Shown here: positions 38,150 through 48,183 of the stretch, piece by piece
Layout of the letters: each line of letters starts with the position of its first letter
How positions within the stretch are numbered: the first letter of the stretch is position 1
NCBI RefSeq assembly: GCF_000378185.1
Contig: NZ_KB899394.1
Span: 1 to 53,393, forward strand
Direction of reading: 5' to 3'
DNA from: Salinimonas chungwhensis DSM 16280
GTDB lineage: Bacteria; Pseudomonadota; Gammaproteobacteria; Enterobacterales; Alteromonadaceae
DNA: 53,393 nt
Program-made: the position numbers and the translations under genes
Notes under the pieces: model-generated
Databases searched by the model: none
Seen by the model: the letters and a program-made list of their open reading frames with translations, nothing else
Told to the model about the DNA's origin: nothing

Positions 38150-38458
38150 TCAATCCTCAGGCCCGGCCAATGTAAAAATTAGATGCCTGCGCTTATCTTT
38201 AAATACAACACCTCTTTTGAGCAATGCGGCTCTTAAGCGCTTTTGCCATTTTTTTTCGTCGGGTTCGGCGGCAGCTAACGCTGCTTCATCTTCAAATTGG
38301 AAGCGTAGCAATAGCGAGCCGGGAAATTCGTGATACTGCACGTCAAACCAGCATTGCACCATGCCATGAAGTTCTTTACGACCTTGCTCTTCAAGCTTAT
38401 CAGCTACGCTGAACACCAAAGCTTGCTGTTTAAGTTGTACTGCCGATAGTTTTTTCAT
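38150..38458 (-). CDS. Conserved hypothetical protein downstream of yaeQ
   Basis: A 102-aa charged, soluble protein; no family recognised. Its start overlaps the yaeQ stop by one base, so the two are translated from one message. The N-terminal half is predicted to be helical (LKQQALVFSVADKLEEQG) and the rest mixed. Because of this operon link it is likely to be a real gene. Confidence 0.7.
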   Translation of the reverse strand: MKKLSAVQLKQQALVFSVADKLEEQGRKELHGMVQCWFDVQYHEFPGSLLLRFQFEDEAALAAAEPDEKKWQKRLRAALLKRGVVFKDKRRHLIFTLAGPED

Positions 38459-39006
38459 TACTGGTGTTTCTCAATGGCGACTTCCAGGCTTTCAGTAATA
38501 TCAGCCCCCTCAATGGTTAGCCATATCTGGCCATCCTGAATGGTCACCTGAATTTGCATGGAACGCTGCACAGCATTAGCCAGTGTGGTGGAAAGTACCT
38601 CGGGCACGGTAAATACCGACAAGTTCTTTCTGCTTTGTAACCTGGTCTTTTCTTTCTTCCACCATGCATCAAAGCTGTTGTCGGCGTATGAATAAATCAT
38701 CATTTGCTGGCTTTGATTACAGCCTTTTTTAATACGCTGCTCTGAAGGCTGGCCCAATTCAATCCATCGTTCTATTTCATCACTAAAACTTTTTTGCCAC
38801 AGATCAGGCTCATCATCATCAGATAGGCCCTTTGTGAAAATCAGACGCTCATGTGCATTTACGATAAACGCGAGAATTCGAAGCATCATACGCGCATCGT
38901 TTTCAGAAGGATGTCGCGCTATCGTCAGGTTGTGATCGTTGTAATAATTGCGATCCATATCGCTAATCGATATGTCAGCTTTAAAAATAGTTGCTTTAAG
39001 TGCCAT
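38458..39006 (-). CDS. yaeQ: YaeQ family protein
   Basis: A 182-aa protein with the YaeQ family blocks: KATIFKADISISDMDRNYY at the start, IARHPSENDARMMLRILAF, and ERWIELGQPSEQRIKKGCN in the middle. The fold is related to PD-(D/E)XK nucleases but the cellular role is unsettled (an early report of RfaH suppression in E. coli relatives was not upheld). It overlaps a small protein downstream by one base and a possible small protein upstream by 11 bases. Confidence 0.95.
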   Translation of the reverse strand: MALKATIFKADISISDMDRNYYNDHNLTIARHPSENDARMMLRILAFIVNAHERLIFTKGLSDDDEPDLWQKSFSDEIERWIELGQPSEQRIKKGCNQSQQMMIYSYADNSFDAWWKKEKTRLQSRKNLSVFTVPEVLSTTLANAVQRSMQIQVTIQDGQIWLTIEGADITESLEVAIEKHQ

Positions 39007-39286
39007 GGTGTTCCTGGGTAATAAAAGGTGCGCAGCGACATCCGATATTTGCGCAAGTGTCGCCTGGCAGCGTTGAGGGGCATATTACCAGCTTTTTCTG
39101 TCGTTCGGGAGCAACCGTGCCAACCGCCTGTATTCCTTTGCATCGATTGCCAGCCGTATTTGATACCGCGTGCCCGTTCACTATTCCGATGACACCCATC
39201 CCAAGACGCTGAGCAAATGAATCTACAAAAGCTCTACTATCAAGGAAATATGCCGTTGCTTCAAAATTGGTATAAAACCTCAACAT
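38996..39286 (-). CDS. Possible cysteine-rich small protein upstream of yaeQ
   Basis: A 96-aa frame whose end overlaps the yaeQ start by 11 bases on the same strand. Its C-terminal third contains ICPSTLPGDTCANIGCRC, four cysteines in a compact cluster that could bind metal or iron-sulfur. There is no signal peptide and no clear ribosome site. I do not recognise the family. The operon-like overlap and the orderly cysteine pattern favour a real gene; without homologues it remains uncertain. Confidence 0.4.
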   Translation of the reverse strand: MLRFYTNFEATAYFLDSRAFVDSFAQRLGMGVIGIVNGHAVSNTAGNRCKGIQAVGTVAPERQKKLVICPSTLPGDTCANIGCRCAPFITQEHHGT

Positions 39287-39778
39287 TCAGTGTTATTAAA
39301 CTTTGACTGAATCGCGTATTGAATCACTTCCTGCAATCAAAAAGCCAGATAAGCATCTATCTCGATGCCTGATTCTACAGTTAGGCTGATACCCGCATTG
39401 TTAAATATTAATGGAGTCGATTCAGGCGCCTTCTGCATCACATGTGCCCAGGGCGTGAGGTTGTTAATCGTAAGCGAGGGCTAATTTCTACCAGGGAGTT
39501 TCATCTTTATTAAGCTTCGTTCGCGTCCCCGCAGACGATGTTAATGATACTGGGTCTTTTAACATCACCTTATCGGCTTACCAACTCATCCAACCTGTAC
39601 AAGTGTTAATTTTATGCGTTGACAGTTAACACGACGTTAGCGTAGCGTTATTTGTAATACAATATTACTGTATATAAGAATTTTCTATCTTGCAGAAAAT
39701 CCTGAACAGCGCCGTGTCTTACCCGCTAATTCTGTTGTTCAGTCATGAATCGATTAACCCGTCAGAATAGGTACCATC
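39287..39778. other. Long untranslated region upstream of the TonB receptor
   Basis: About 490 bp with no convincing gene. The right half is A/T rich and holds a TTGACA box at 39619-39624 and the palindrome at 39652-39668; this is probably the control region of the receptor and glycosidase genes. I see no other clear structure. Confidence 0.6.
39652..39668. promoter_or_regulatory. Palindromic candidate operator upstream of the TonB receptor
   Basis: Two nested perfect palindromes: TTGTA-A-TACAA (39652-39662) and GTAATA-CAA-TATTAC (39654-39668), about 110 bp before the receptor start, in an A/T-rich promoter-like stretch. Symmetry and position suggest binding of a dimeric regulator responding to the transported sugar. 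The regulator is unidentified. Confidence 0.4.
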
Positions 39779-42609
39779 ATGACACTCAGTCACAGTGCAA
39801 TTCCTCATCAAAAAAACACCAAGTTAATACGTCTTTCACTCACAGCCGTTTCAATAGCACTGGGGTTTGGAAGTCTGAGCGTGCAGGCTCAGGATCAAAG
39901 TACAACAGAAGAACAAGATGTAGAAGTTATACAGGTAAGTGGTATCAGAGGTAGTTTACAACGCTCTGTATCTGTCAAAAGAAACTCCAATCAAATCGTC
40001 GATGCAATTTCTTCTGAAGATATTGGTCAGTTTCCCGATACCAACCTGGCAGAATCGTTACAACGTATCTCCGGCGTCGCCATCGATCGAAGTGGTGGTG
40101 AGGGACAATCTATCACCGTTCGTGGCTTTGGTCCCGAATTCAATACTGTGCTGCTTAATGGCAGACGGCTAGCCTCTGACACTGGTGCCAGGTCGTTTAA
40201 TTTTGATGTTCTGCCTGCCGAATTGGTGTCTGCCGTAGAAGTTTACAAATCACAACCCGTGCATCTGGATGAAGGCGGCATTGGATCAACGGTAGTGATG
40301 CGAACTCCTCGTCCTTTAGACTACGATGGCTTTAAAGGGGTAGCGTCAGTTAAGGCACAATACGAAGAGCTCTCTGGCGAAACTAGCCCGCAGTTTTTTG
40401 GCATGGTAAGTGATACCTTCAACGAGGGTACTGCAGGTGTATTACTGTCACTGACGCACCAGAAGCGCAAAAATCAGATCAATCGCTTTTTAACGGATGG
40501 CTATCTGGTATTAAACCGCGACGACATGCCGAATATTGCTGATGATCTTGCCCAACAGGGATATGGACAGGATGAGCAGTTCTTTTTTCCACAAAACCTC
40601 AATATAAGCCCCATTTACGAAGAACGCGAACGTACTACGTTTAATTCAACCCTCCAGTACCGCCCGTCTGAGGATGTAGAGTTTACCCTTGATGCGATGT
40701 ACAGTGACTTCGAAGTAGATTCACGAACCAGCAATGTCGGGATTTACTTTACGCCAACCCTGATATCGGGAGTGACATTTGATAACAACAATGTGGCCAC
40801 CAGCGTCACTGAAAACAGAAATGCTGACGCGACCGAAGCACAGCTTAACCGCCCGACTAATCTTTATGCGGTAGGCTTCAACGCCGACTGGTGGCTAAAC
40901 GACCACTTTAATTTATCCTTTGATACATCCTGGTCAAAAGCGGATTCAGGCGGCGCTGAAAATACTGATGTGGTAGTCGCCGGCATTGGTATCCAGGATG
41001 AAAATTTCAGTACCGTGTCATACGACGAGAATGGCTACCCGACCTTCAGCGGGGTAAGTGATGCAGCGCTCAGTGACCCGAGCCTCGCACGCGCCCACTT
41101 TACATTGCGCGGTACCGGTGGTGGCGTATTTGGGGGTGGCCAGGATTTTGAAGACGAGGTATTCCAACAACGGGTCGATGCTACCTGGACATCGAATATG
41201 GACCATCTTGTGGAAGTTTCGTTCGGTGCGCAGTACTCAAAACAAGATCAATCGCTAACAGTCAGATTATCGCAGGATAATATTTTGTGCGCGTACTGCG
41301 GTTTCCAGGTGGACGTGCCCGACTCGCTGTTCTCTCAGACCGGTATCAGTGATGACTTTTTGGGTGGCGTCGGTAATCTGCCATCAAGTTGGGTATCTTT
41401 CAATATCGACGAGTTTATCAATTACTTAGAATCTGATGAGGCCATGACAGCAAGAGATAACGCCCTGGGACTGGACTTTGGCACCACTGCTGCGCTGCTG
41501 GAGCAGACAAGTGGTTTTGATTTGGCGGTCAGACCCACGTCATCTGAAGTGGAAGAGGAAATAATGGCTGGCTATATCAATGCAGTATTTGAAGGTGAAT
41601 TAAGCGGCATGCCCTGGACCTGGAACGTCGGGCCCGTTATGTTCATACAGAAACCACTGCCATTGGTGTATCACAAGTTTTGCAGGATTTAACGTTTGCT
41701 GCCGCCGATTTATACACGCCGGTCCTTTCTGGTGAAGAAGAGGTCTCCCAAACCAATAAGTACAACTATTTCCTGCCAAGCACAAATTTCAAGCTCAATA
41801 TTACTGATGAACTTGTTGGCCGCGTAGCATTATCCAAGACCATGACCCGTCCTCCGTTGGGCTCACTATCGCCCAGGACCACCATTGGAGCAACGCGCCC
41901 TGGTAACCTGTCGGCGAATAGCGGCAACCCGGATCTTCGCCCATTTGTGGCCGATAATCTTGACGTTACCCTCGAATGGTATTACAGCGAAAGCGGCTAT
42001 CTCACTGCCGGGTACTTCAAAAAGGACGTGGAAAACTTTTTGGTCAGTACCGTAGAGAACAGAAGTTTTCCAATCGCTGATTCACAGGATCTGTTCGAAG
42101 GCGACCCTGTGTTTGAGGTCAGTTTGGTGGACAATGCAGAAGAAGCCACCGTAGACGGCATTGAGCTGGGTGCCCAGTATACGTTCGACTCACTACCAGG
42201 CTTCTGGAGTGGATTTGGGGTTACCGCCAATGCCACCATGGTAGACAGCAACGCCGAGCTGGATGTGGGTGATACGACACAAACATTCGCGTTAGTTGGC
42301 TTAGGCGATACGTACAATTTTATCGCGTTTTACGACAAAGGGCCTTATCAGGCACGGGTCGCATGGAATCGCCGCGATCGATTCCTGCAAACCGCGCGCG
42401 GGTTTGGTGGAGAGCCTACCTATGTCGCTGAGTACGACCAGGTAGATGTTCGCTTCAGCTACAACATCAATGATGATATGCAGGTTTTTCTGGAAGGCAT
42501 CAACGTCACTGACGAGAAAACCAGAAAAGAAGGCCGCTACAGTAATCAGATTCTGTTACTTGAAGAAACAGGTCCGAGATATACGCTGGGTTTGACTGCT
42601 TCTTTTTAG
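39779..42609 (+). pseudogene. TonB-dependent receptor split by a one-base frameshift
   Basis: Together the two frames (39779-41692 and 41680-42609) make a complete outer-membrane receptor of about 943 aa. It has a signal peptide ending in SVQAQ, a TonB box-like EVIQVSGIRGSL, a plug domain (residues ~50-170, with SLQRISGVAIDR and GLNGRRL-type blocks) and a C-terminal beta barrel ending in the typical aromatic residue (LTASF). The break is at GGG 41630-41632: adding one G restores WNVGARYVHTETT and the following frame exactly. Apart from this single base nothing is decayed, so it may be a sequencing error, a recent mutation or a slip-prone tract. It pairs with the GH97 gene downstream. Confidence 0.85.
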
Positions 42610-42677
42610 CCTACAGGCCAAAGCCACAGAGTAACCCGATAAAACGCATTCTTTGTATTGCTTTAAATAGGATTATC

Positions 42678-44624
42678 ATGAGTAAACTTTTAACCGGATT
42701 AGTATTTACCTTTAGTATAGGTTACGCCCACGCCGAGCTCCCCGTCACTATCGCCAGTCCAGACGGTAACATTAAGGTGGTCGTAGATAGCGCCAGTCAA
42801 AGCCCTGATTACACCGTTGAGCTAAATGACGAGACCTTTATTGAACCATCGTCGCTGGGGCTGATGACATCATTGGGGGATTTTTCAAAAAACCTGAAGT
42901 ATGTTGCACACAAAAATACGCAACACGACGAAAAATATGAACTAACCCATGGCAAGGTGAGTCAGGTTCATTATCAGGCGAATGGCGCCACTATCACATT
43001 TAGCGGTAATGACGATGTTCAACTGGAGATAGAATACCGGGTCAGTAATCGGGATGTTGCGTTTCGCTACAGGTTGTCAGGACCGGAATCGCTGACCAGA
43101 GTCAAAGTATTGGGTGAGGCAACCAGCTTCAACCTGCCCGATAACGCGACCACGTTTATTACACCTCAGGCATTACCTGAAACGGGCTGGATGCAAACCA
43201 AGCCCAGTTATGAGGAGCCCTACACATTTGATGCGCCAGTGGGTAAAGCCTCTGCTAACGGGGTTGGCTATACCTTCCCGGCGCTGTTTAAAAATGCCCA
43301 GAAAGGCTGGATCTTACTTTCTGAAACCGGCGTTGACAGTACCTATCTGGGCTCTCGTCTGGGAGAAGGTAATCAGAATGGTGAGTACCCGCTTGCTTTT
43401 CCACAGGAAGGGGAAAATTCGGGAATTGGCGGCACCTATGCGGCGATGTCGATGCCTGCGGTGACGCCGTGGCGTACCATTACGCTGGGCGATACCCTCG
43501 CCCCCATTGTGGAAACCACTGTCTCGTATGATCTTGTTGAACAGCAGTATCAGCCTTCTCAGGATTACGAAATGGGAAGAGCAACCTGGAGTTGGATTGT
43601 CTGGCAGGATGACAGCATCAACTATGAGGACCAGCTCAAATTTATCGACCTTGCCGCCGAGCTGAATTTTGAGTTTGTGCTTATCGATAACTGGTGGGAT
43701 CAGCGAATTGGCAGAGATAAGGTCGAGAAGCTGGTTGATTACGCCAGTCAAAAAGACATTGGCATTATCCTCTGGTACAACTCCAACGGATGGTGGAACG
43801 ATGCACCGCAGACTCCTCAACATAAAATGAACACAGCGCCGGCACGGCGCGAAGAAATGGCGTGGCTACAAAAGATTGGTGTGAAAGGGCTTAAGGTTGA
43901 TTTCTTCGGCGGCGACAAACAGCAAACCATCAAACTTTACGAAGATATTTTCACCGACGCCAATGATTATGGCCTTACCATAACGGTTCATGGTAGTACG
44001 TTACCCCGAGGCTGGGAGAAAATGTATCCCAACTTTGTTACTTCTGAAGCGGTGTTGGCCTCTGAAAACCTTGTTTTTGAGCAAGACGCATTAGATAAAC
44101 ACGCCTATAACGCCACGATGCTGCCATTTATCCGCAACACCGTTGCGTCGATGGATTTTGCGCCGGTTTTTCTCAATGACCGTCTCTCCAGAGACCAAAA
44201 AACGGGAACAATAAGAAAAACCACGGACACCTTTGAACTGGCGACGGGCGTACTTTATTTCTCTCCTGTTCAGCATTTCGGGTTAACGCCCAACAATGTT
44301 GAGGAACAACCAGACTATGTACTGAACTTACTCAGAAAGATGCCTACTGTCTGGGATGACACCAATTATATTTCCGGACATCCCGGTGATCATGCAGTAT
44401 TGGCGCGGAAAAAGGGCAATAGTTGGTATGTGGCAGCGGTGAACGGTAAGGACGAGAGCAAATCTTTTGATATCACTCTACCGATGCTGAAAGGCAAAAA
44501 GGTAACGGTCTATTTTGATGATGCTAACGGTGAGACTAAAATGAAACAAGCCACGATTAGCAAGAACGGTAAGTTTGCCTTAGACCTGCATCCGCAGGGC
44601 GGCGCCCTTATTGTTTCACAGTAA
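42678..44624 (+). CDS. Glycoside hydrolase family 97 (alpha-glucosidase or alpha-galactosidase)
   Basis: A 648-aa periplasmic or exported enzyme with a signal peptide ending in AHA. The N-terminal ~250 residues form the beta-sandwich of GH97, the middle a TIM barrel, and the end a small beta domain. In the barrel, GLKVDFFGGDKQ places Asp408 where retaining GH97 members have their nucleophile, and VTSEAV has Glu457 in the position expected for the acid/base; inverting SusB-like members lack the Asp. This favours the retaining branch (alpha-galactosidase-like), but the sugar is not certain. It lies 68 bp after the TonB receptor, consistent with a sugar uptake and cleavage pair. A strong terminator follows. 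Confidence 0.92.
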   Translation: MSKLLTGLVFTFSIGYAHAELPVTIASPDGNIKVVVDSASQSPDYTVELNDETFIEPSSLGLMTSLGDFSKNLKYVAHKNTQHDEKYELTHGKVSQVHYQANGATITFSGNDDVQLEIEYRVSNRDVAFRYRLSGPESLTRVKVLGEATSFNLPDNATTFITPQALPETGWMQTKPSYEEPYTFDAPVGKASANGVGYTFPALFKNAQKGWILLSETGVDSTYLGSRLGEGNQNGEYPLAFPQEGENSGIGGTYAAMSMPAVTPWRTITLGDTLAPIVETTVSYDLVEQQYQPSQDYEMGRATWSWIVWQDDSINYEDQLKFIDLAAELNFEFVLIDNWWDQRIGRDKVEKLVDYASQKDIGIILWYNSNGWWNDAPQTPQHKMNTAPARREEMAWLQKIGVKGLKVDFFGGDKQQTIKLYEDIFTDANDYGLTITVHGSTLPRGWEKMYPNFVTSEAVLASENLVFEQDALDKHAYNATMLPFIRNTVASMDFAPVFLNDRLSRDQKTGTIRKTTDTFELATGVLYFSPVQHFGLTPNNVEEQPDYVLNLLRKMPTVWDDTNYISGHPGDHAVLARKKGNSWYVAAVNGKDESKSFDITLPMLKGKKVTVYFDDANGETKMKQATISKNGKFALDLHPQGGALIVSQ

Positions 44625-44648
44625 CGACACCGGTTTTGTGCACTGACT

Positions 44649-44685
44649 GAGCAGCAACAAATAGGCTGTTGCTGCTCATCTTATT
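44649..44685 (+). terminator. Terminator after the GH97 gene
   Basis: A perfect 11-bp stem GAGCAGCAACA with TGTTGCTGCTC around a seven-base loop, followed by a T-rich tail, 24 bases past the stop. Confidence 0.85.
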
Positions 44686-44771
44686 ATTAAATACAGAATA
44701 AAAACGCCAGCCGCTAATCCTGAGTCGTCATTCACTATCAACGCTTTAATCGCTAAACCTGAACATTGAAA

Positions 44772-44978
44772 TTAACCCTTAAGATACTCTAGTAAATCAC
44801 CCGGCTGACAATCAAGCTCTCGGCAAATCGCTTCCAGCGTACTAAAGCGTATAGCTTTTACTTTTCCTGTTTTTAACAACGATAAGTTAGTCATAGAGAC
44901 CCCCACCCTGTCGGAAAGCTCTGTCAGAGACAGCTTATTGCGGGCCATTTCTATATCCAGATTAATACGAATCGTCAT
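44772..44978 (-). CDS. Small XRE/Cro-type helix-turn-helix regulator (YozG-like)
   Basis: A 68-aa single-domain DNA-binding protein: NKLSLTELSDRVGVSMTNLSLLKTGKVKAIRF forms the helix-turn-helix, and CRELDCQPGDLLEYL is the typical end of the HTH_26/YozG family. The ATG at 44978 is preferred over a TTG at 44996 that would overlap the upstream gene. It follows a DUF2975 membrane protein gene; this pairing recurs widely, and the regulator probably controls that membrane protein. Confidence 0.9.
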   Translation of the reverse strand: MTIRINLDIEMARNKLSLTELSDRVGVSMTNLSLLKTGKVKAIRFSTLEAICRELDCQPGDLLEYLKG

Positions 44979-44992
44979 CACATCTTCACTCT

Positions 44993-45595
44993 TCAAACTA
45001 CTTCAATATTGTTTTCACCCAGAAAAAAGTGAAAGGAAACTATCAACATAAGGACTGGAAACAATAAAAGATTAGCCACGGAAAAAACCACGCTCAGTTG
45101 AATAATAGCCGTAACTGCTGCTACCACCGCGAAAACTTTAACTAACGCAGACAATCTTGGAAACTGAGCCAACAGCACAACACTGAGGGTAAGTAATGTT
45201 AGGGAATACAGAAAAAGAACAATAAGTACCGCCAACGCCATCACATCCAGAACGCCGGTAGAGGCCTCAACCATGCCCAGGCCAATAGTAACATCTATAA
45301 GCAGCGAGCTATGAAAAACAGCCACCAGCAACGCCATCACCATTAACAATACCGACGCCCAGCGACCATCTATCTGGTGCCGAAAGTAGCGGCTAAGTCC
45401 GATATACACAACAATTTCAAGCGTACCGATTATGAGAAAGACCAGATCCCAGGCATCCAGACTCATGAAGTCTTTGCGCCAGGCCATCTGCGTATCATCA
45501 AGACTAAATCCGATAGCGCCGATCCAGTATACCGGAAACAGTACCGCCAGCAGCAATGCTGCGAGACCAAAAATTTTATGAGAAGTGGAAGTCAT
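44993..45595 (-). CDS. DUF2975 family membrane protein
   Basis: A 200-aa protein with five or so hydrophobic segments (near residues 9-28, 52-70, 83-105, 120-145 and 160-190). Pairing with a small XRE regulator in the next gene is the usual setting of DUF2975. The ATG at 45595 has AAGGA seven bases upstream; a TTG one codon earlier is less likely. Function is unknown; some families with this layout respond to envelope or antibiotic stress. Confidence 0.85.
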   Translation of the reverse strand: MTSTSHKIFGLAALLLAVLFPVYWIGAIGFSLDDTQMAWRKDFMSLDAWDLVFLIIGTLEIVVYIGLSRYFRHQIDGRWASVLLMVMALLVAVFHSSLLIDVTIGLGMVEASTGVLDVMALAVLIVLFLYSLTLLTLSVVLLAQFPRLSALVKVFAVVAAVTAIIQLSVVFSVANLLLFPVLMLIVSFHFFLGENNIEVV

Positions 45596-45873
45596 CAATT
45601 ATCCTTTTTTCAAGTCCAGCAATGATTATAAAATAATCAATTATTTTACTCTTTACAATATATTTTTTATGATATTCGTAAAAAATTGCGAAGATTAGCT
45701 TTTGCATGACATAACTCGGTTTTGTCGGGTGGCCGGCAAATGATGAAATGCGCCTTGAAGGATAGGTAATAATGCGGTGCTATGCTTCCGGCCAACAGCG
45801 ATATGACATTTGTTGACTGTTCCCGTAATGATTTAGAACGTCTTGCGGTCGGTTGCCCTGCACAGAGATTGCT

Positions 45874-47862
45874 TCAGGCGGTTTCTGTATCCTTTACTTC
45901 ATAAATTTCCAGCCAGTCTGCTGTTTCGGTTATTGATTGTGCGGTTAATTCACGAAGTAACCCCTCTACCTCTTTTAAGGTTAACGCCGCCGTGCCCAGC
46001 GATGATATTTTACAATGATAACCAAGCAAAACCTCCCGGGCACTAAGGCTTCGCTGCGCCGATATTTCAAACTCGGCGTGATTGCGAATAGCAAATGCCG
46101 TTGTACCAATAACAGGTAACCACGCAGCCAGCAGTCCACACAGTTTTGAAATTATATAAAGGCCAGGTAAATACTGAGTAAGCAAAATTTTGGCGGCGAC
46201 AACGATAATTGTCGCGATAAACATCCCTTCGCTAATTTTGGCCAGTCGCCTGCCCATTTGCTTCATAGCGATAGCATTGTGTGTATGATAGTGATATTGC
46301 TCGCTAATCCAGTGCTTTTGGGTAAAACCAAGTGCGTCGGATAAATATTTTCCCTCTATTTTACGCCCGGAGAAGCCTGTCCATCGTAAGACGGTTTCGG
46401 TGTAAAGATATGCCCAGCAGCGCTCCGGACCGCCGTGGCCCAGAAGATTTCTACCCAACACCTCTTCACTGTCTCGAAACCGGCGCATAGGAAAATGGCT
46501 GCTAAATAGCGATAGAAACAGCGTCGGACGTAAAAACTCGGCAATACAGCGGTACTCAAGCCATCGGTCGTGCAACCGGGTATAGTGATCTCGTTTGTAA
46601 AGCATGTAGATCAGTAGCAAAAGCACCATTTCTATCAGAGCGCAGAAAAGTGCGGTTTTGCCATACATGTCCGGATCAGAAAACGCGATAGCCAGTGCTG
46701 CCACCATCAACGCAGCAGCGCCGAAAAGATAAATGTACATAAACGTACTGCGGTGCATGGATGCATAAAAACCAGCGAGTCTATCAGCACGTAAATAAGC
46801 CGCGAAATAGGCATGACTGGCTGGGCTGTGGAGTTGTTCCGCCGGAAGCGGGCCCTTTTCTTCAGTAAGTTGCGCTGATTGTGGCAATTGTTGTTTATGT
46901 AGAAAGGCTTCTTGCCTGATTTTTTTTGGTGAAATGAGCAGGCGTCTCAGACACGCAAAACCATTGTGTAACAGGCTACTGCGCCCCCTGGTCATACTTA
47001 TTGGTCCGCGGTCATTAAAATTCGGGGCTATTTCAGAGCTTAGCGATAGTCCCGGCTCACTGGCAAACATGGTAAAACGTTGCAAAATACGCCAGGTGAG
47101 GTCATTTTTCTGCGTAGCCTCAGGGTCGCTTAGCAATGTATCAAATAACAGAATATGGCCCAGCCATTCATGCAGGGCCGATTCGGTGAATGGTTCAGTG
47201 ATGGTTTTACCATTTTCTGTGTGCAGAAAATATAAATGGTTGGGGTGCTCCGTATCAATCCAGATTACCGGAATCTTTTCGGTAAGTGCCAGTCTGGTCG
47301 TCCAGGCGGTGCCATAGCCTGCTTTATCTTTACCATCGTACAGCGCGACCAATACATCACAGTTTTTTACCAGCACCTCAGCACAATCCCGATAAGCAAT
47401 ATCGGCCTTATCCCGCCTTCCATCAAGCTCGAGGACTTTAGATTCAGTTGTCTGATAATGCGCTTTTTGCAGTAACTTAAAAAAAGCCGCCTGGCTGTCT
47501 GCATCAAAATCCCTGGCATATTCATGCGCATCAAATGGCAATATGCAGGCCAGTTCGTAATGTTCTTTGACCAGCGCAGGTTCCAGCAATAAACGATCTG
47601 CGCCATCTGCCATGGACGAGGTCAGCCTCAACACAGGGTCTGCTTTTGCGTACAAAGTTTGCGCATGAACATGCTGATAACAGCGCTTCAGCTGCGTGTG
47701 TATCTGACTATAAAGCGTAGTAATTTGCTTTATGAGTACGTCATTATTCTGATTGATACTAGCATGCTCACGGTGACCGGCAACACCTACTCTTAAGGTC
47801 ATCGGAACTAATGGCGAATCAACAAACTGTTGATAAATTGAAGTAACGTCAGGATCAGACAT
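45874..47862 (-). CDS. SLOG-like plus SLATT-like four-helix membrane protein
   Basis: A 662-aa protein. The N-terminal ~240 residues look like a Rossmann-type SLOG nucleotide-sensing domain: LRVGVAGHRE (23-32), SSMADGADRLLL (82-93) and CDVLVALYDGKDKAGYGTAW (168-187) are its glycine-rich and acidic blocks. The C-terminal half holds two pairs of helices (about 370-415 and 543-592) and, after the first pair, HDRWLEYRCIAEFLRP, a pattern of SLATT domains, which are predicted pore-forming effectors of nucleotide-triggered systems (Burroughs and Aravind 2015). The gene is divergent from the STAND NTPase at 48184 with 321 bp between. I infer a signal-gated membrane effector; the family assignment is by motif only. 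Confidence 0.75.
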   Translation of the reverse strand: MSDPDVTSIYQQFVDSPLVPMTLRVGVAGHREHASINQNNDVLIKQITTLYSQIHTQLKRCYQHVHAQTLYAKADPVLRLTSSMADGADRLLLEPALVKEHYELACILPFDAHEYARDFDADSQAAFFKLLQKAHYQTTESKVLELDGRRDKADIAYRDCAEVLVKNCDVLVALYDGKDKAGYGTAWTTRLALTEKIPVIWIDTEHPNHLYFLHTENGKTITEPFTESALHEWLGHILLFDTLLSDPEATQKNDLTWRILQRFTMFASEPGLSLSSEIAPNFNDRGPISMTRGRSSLLHNGFACLRRLLISPKKIRQEAFLHKQQLPQSAQLTEEKGPLPAEQLHSPASHAYFAAYLRADRLAGFYASMHRSTFMYIYLFGAAALMVAALAIAFSDPDMYGKTALFCALIEMVLLLLIYMLYKRDHYTRLHDRWLEYRCIAEFLRPTLFLSLFSSHFPMRRFRDSEEVLGRNLLGHGGPERCWAYLYTETVLRWTGFSGRKIEGKYLSDALGFTQKHWISEQYHYHTHNAIAMKQMGRRLAKISEGMFIATIIVVAAKILLTQYLPGLYIISKLCGLLAAWLPVIGTTAFAIRNHAEFEISAQRSLSAREVLLGYHCKISSLGTAALTLKEVEGLLRELTAQSITETADWLEIYEVKDTETA

Positions 47863-48183
47863 AATCAGTGTTCATAAAATATTTTTTGCTCACCGGTAGT
47901 AGATTTGCGCGCTGACCGTCTTGTTTTTGCTAAACATCGGTAGTCGATACAACGCAAGGTTGGCGGGTATAGCCACCTCCTGCCAACAGATGCCCTTTGC
48001 GACAGTCAAGCCCATCAATGCGCGAATTCAGCCCGGTTTAATAGTACCCGCCCCACTATGTTACGCCGCTGCAAAGTCGCGCTTCATCTAATCAGGATAA
48101 AAACCTGTTTAGCGTAAAAGTGCTGTGGCTGGTTAATTTTTGAACTAAACTGTAAAACATTATCATAGTTGAATATAACTCAT
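47863..48183. promoter_or_regulatory. Divergent control region between the SLOG protein and the STAND NTPase
   Basis: 321 bp with no gene. It contains a near-perfect stem TTGGCGGG / CCTGCCAA (about 47965-47990) with an 11-base loop. A possible promoter for the STAND gene is TTGAAC (48140) with TATCAT (48161) 15 bases later, which would leave a very short leader before the ATG at 48184. Promoters for both directions must lie here. Confidence 0.45.

Noticed and set aside
47900..47955. Short similar stretches GGTAGTAGAT and GGTAGTCGAT in the divergent region, considered as CRISPR-like or iteron repeats
   Set aside because: Only two imperfect short copies; too few and too weak to call.
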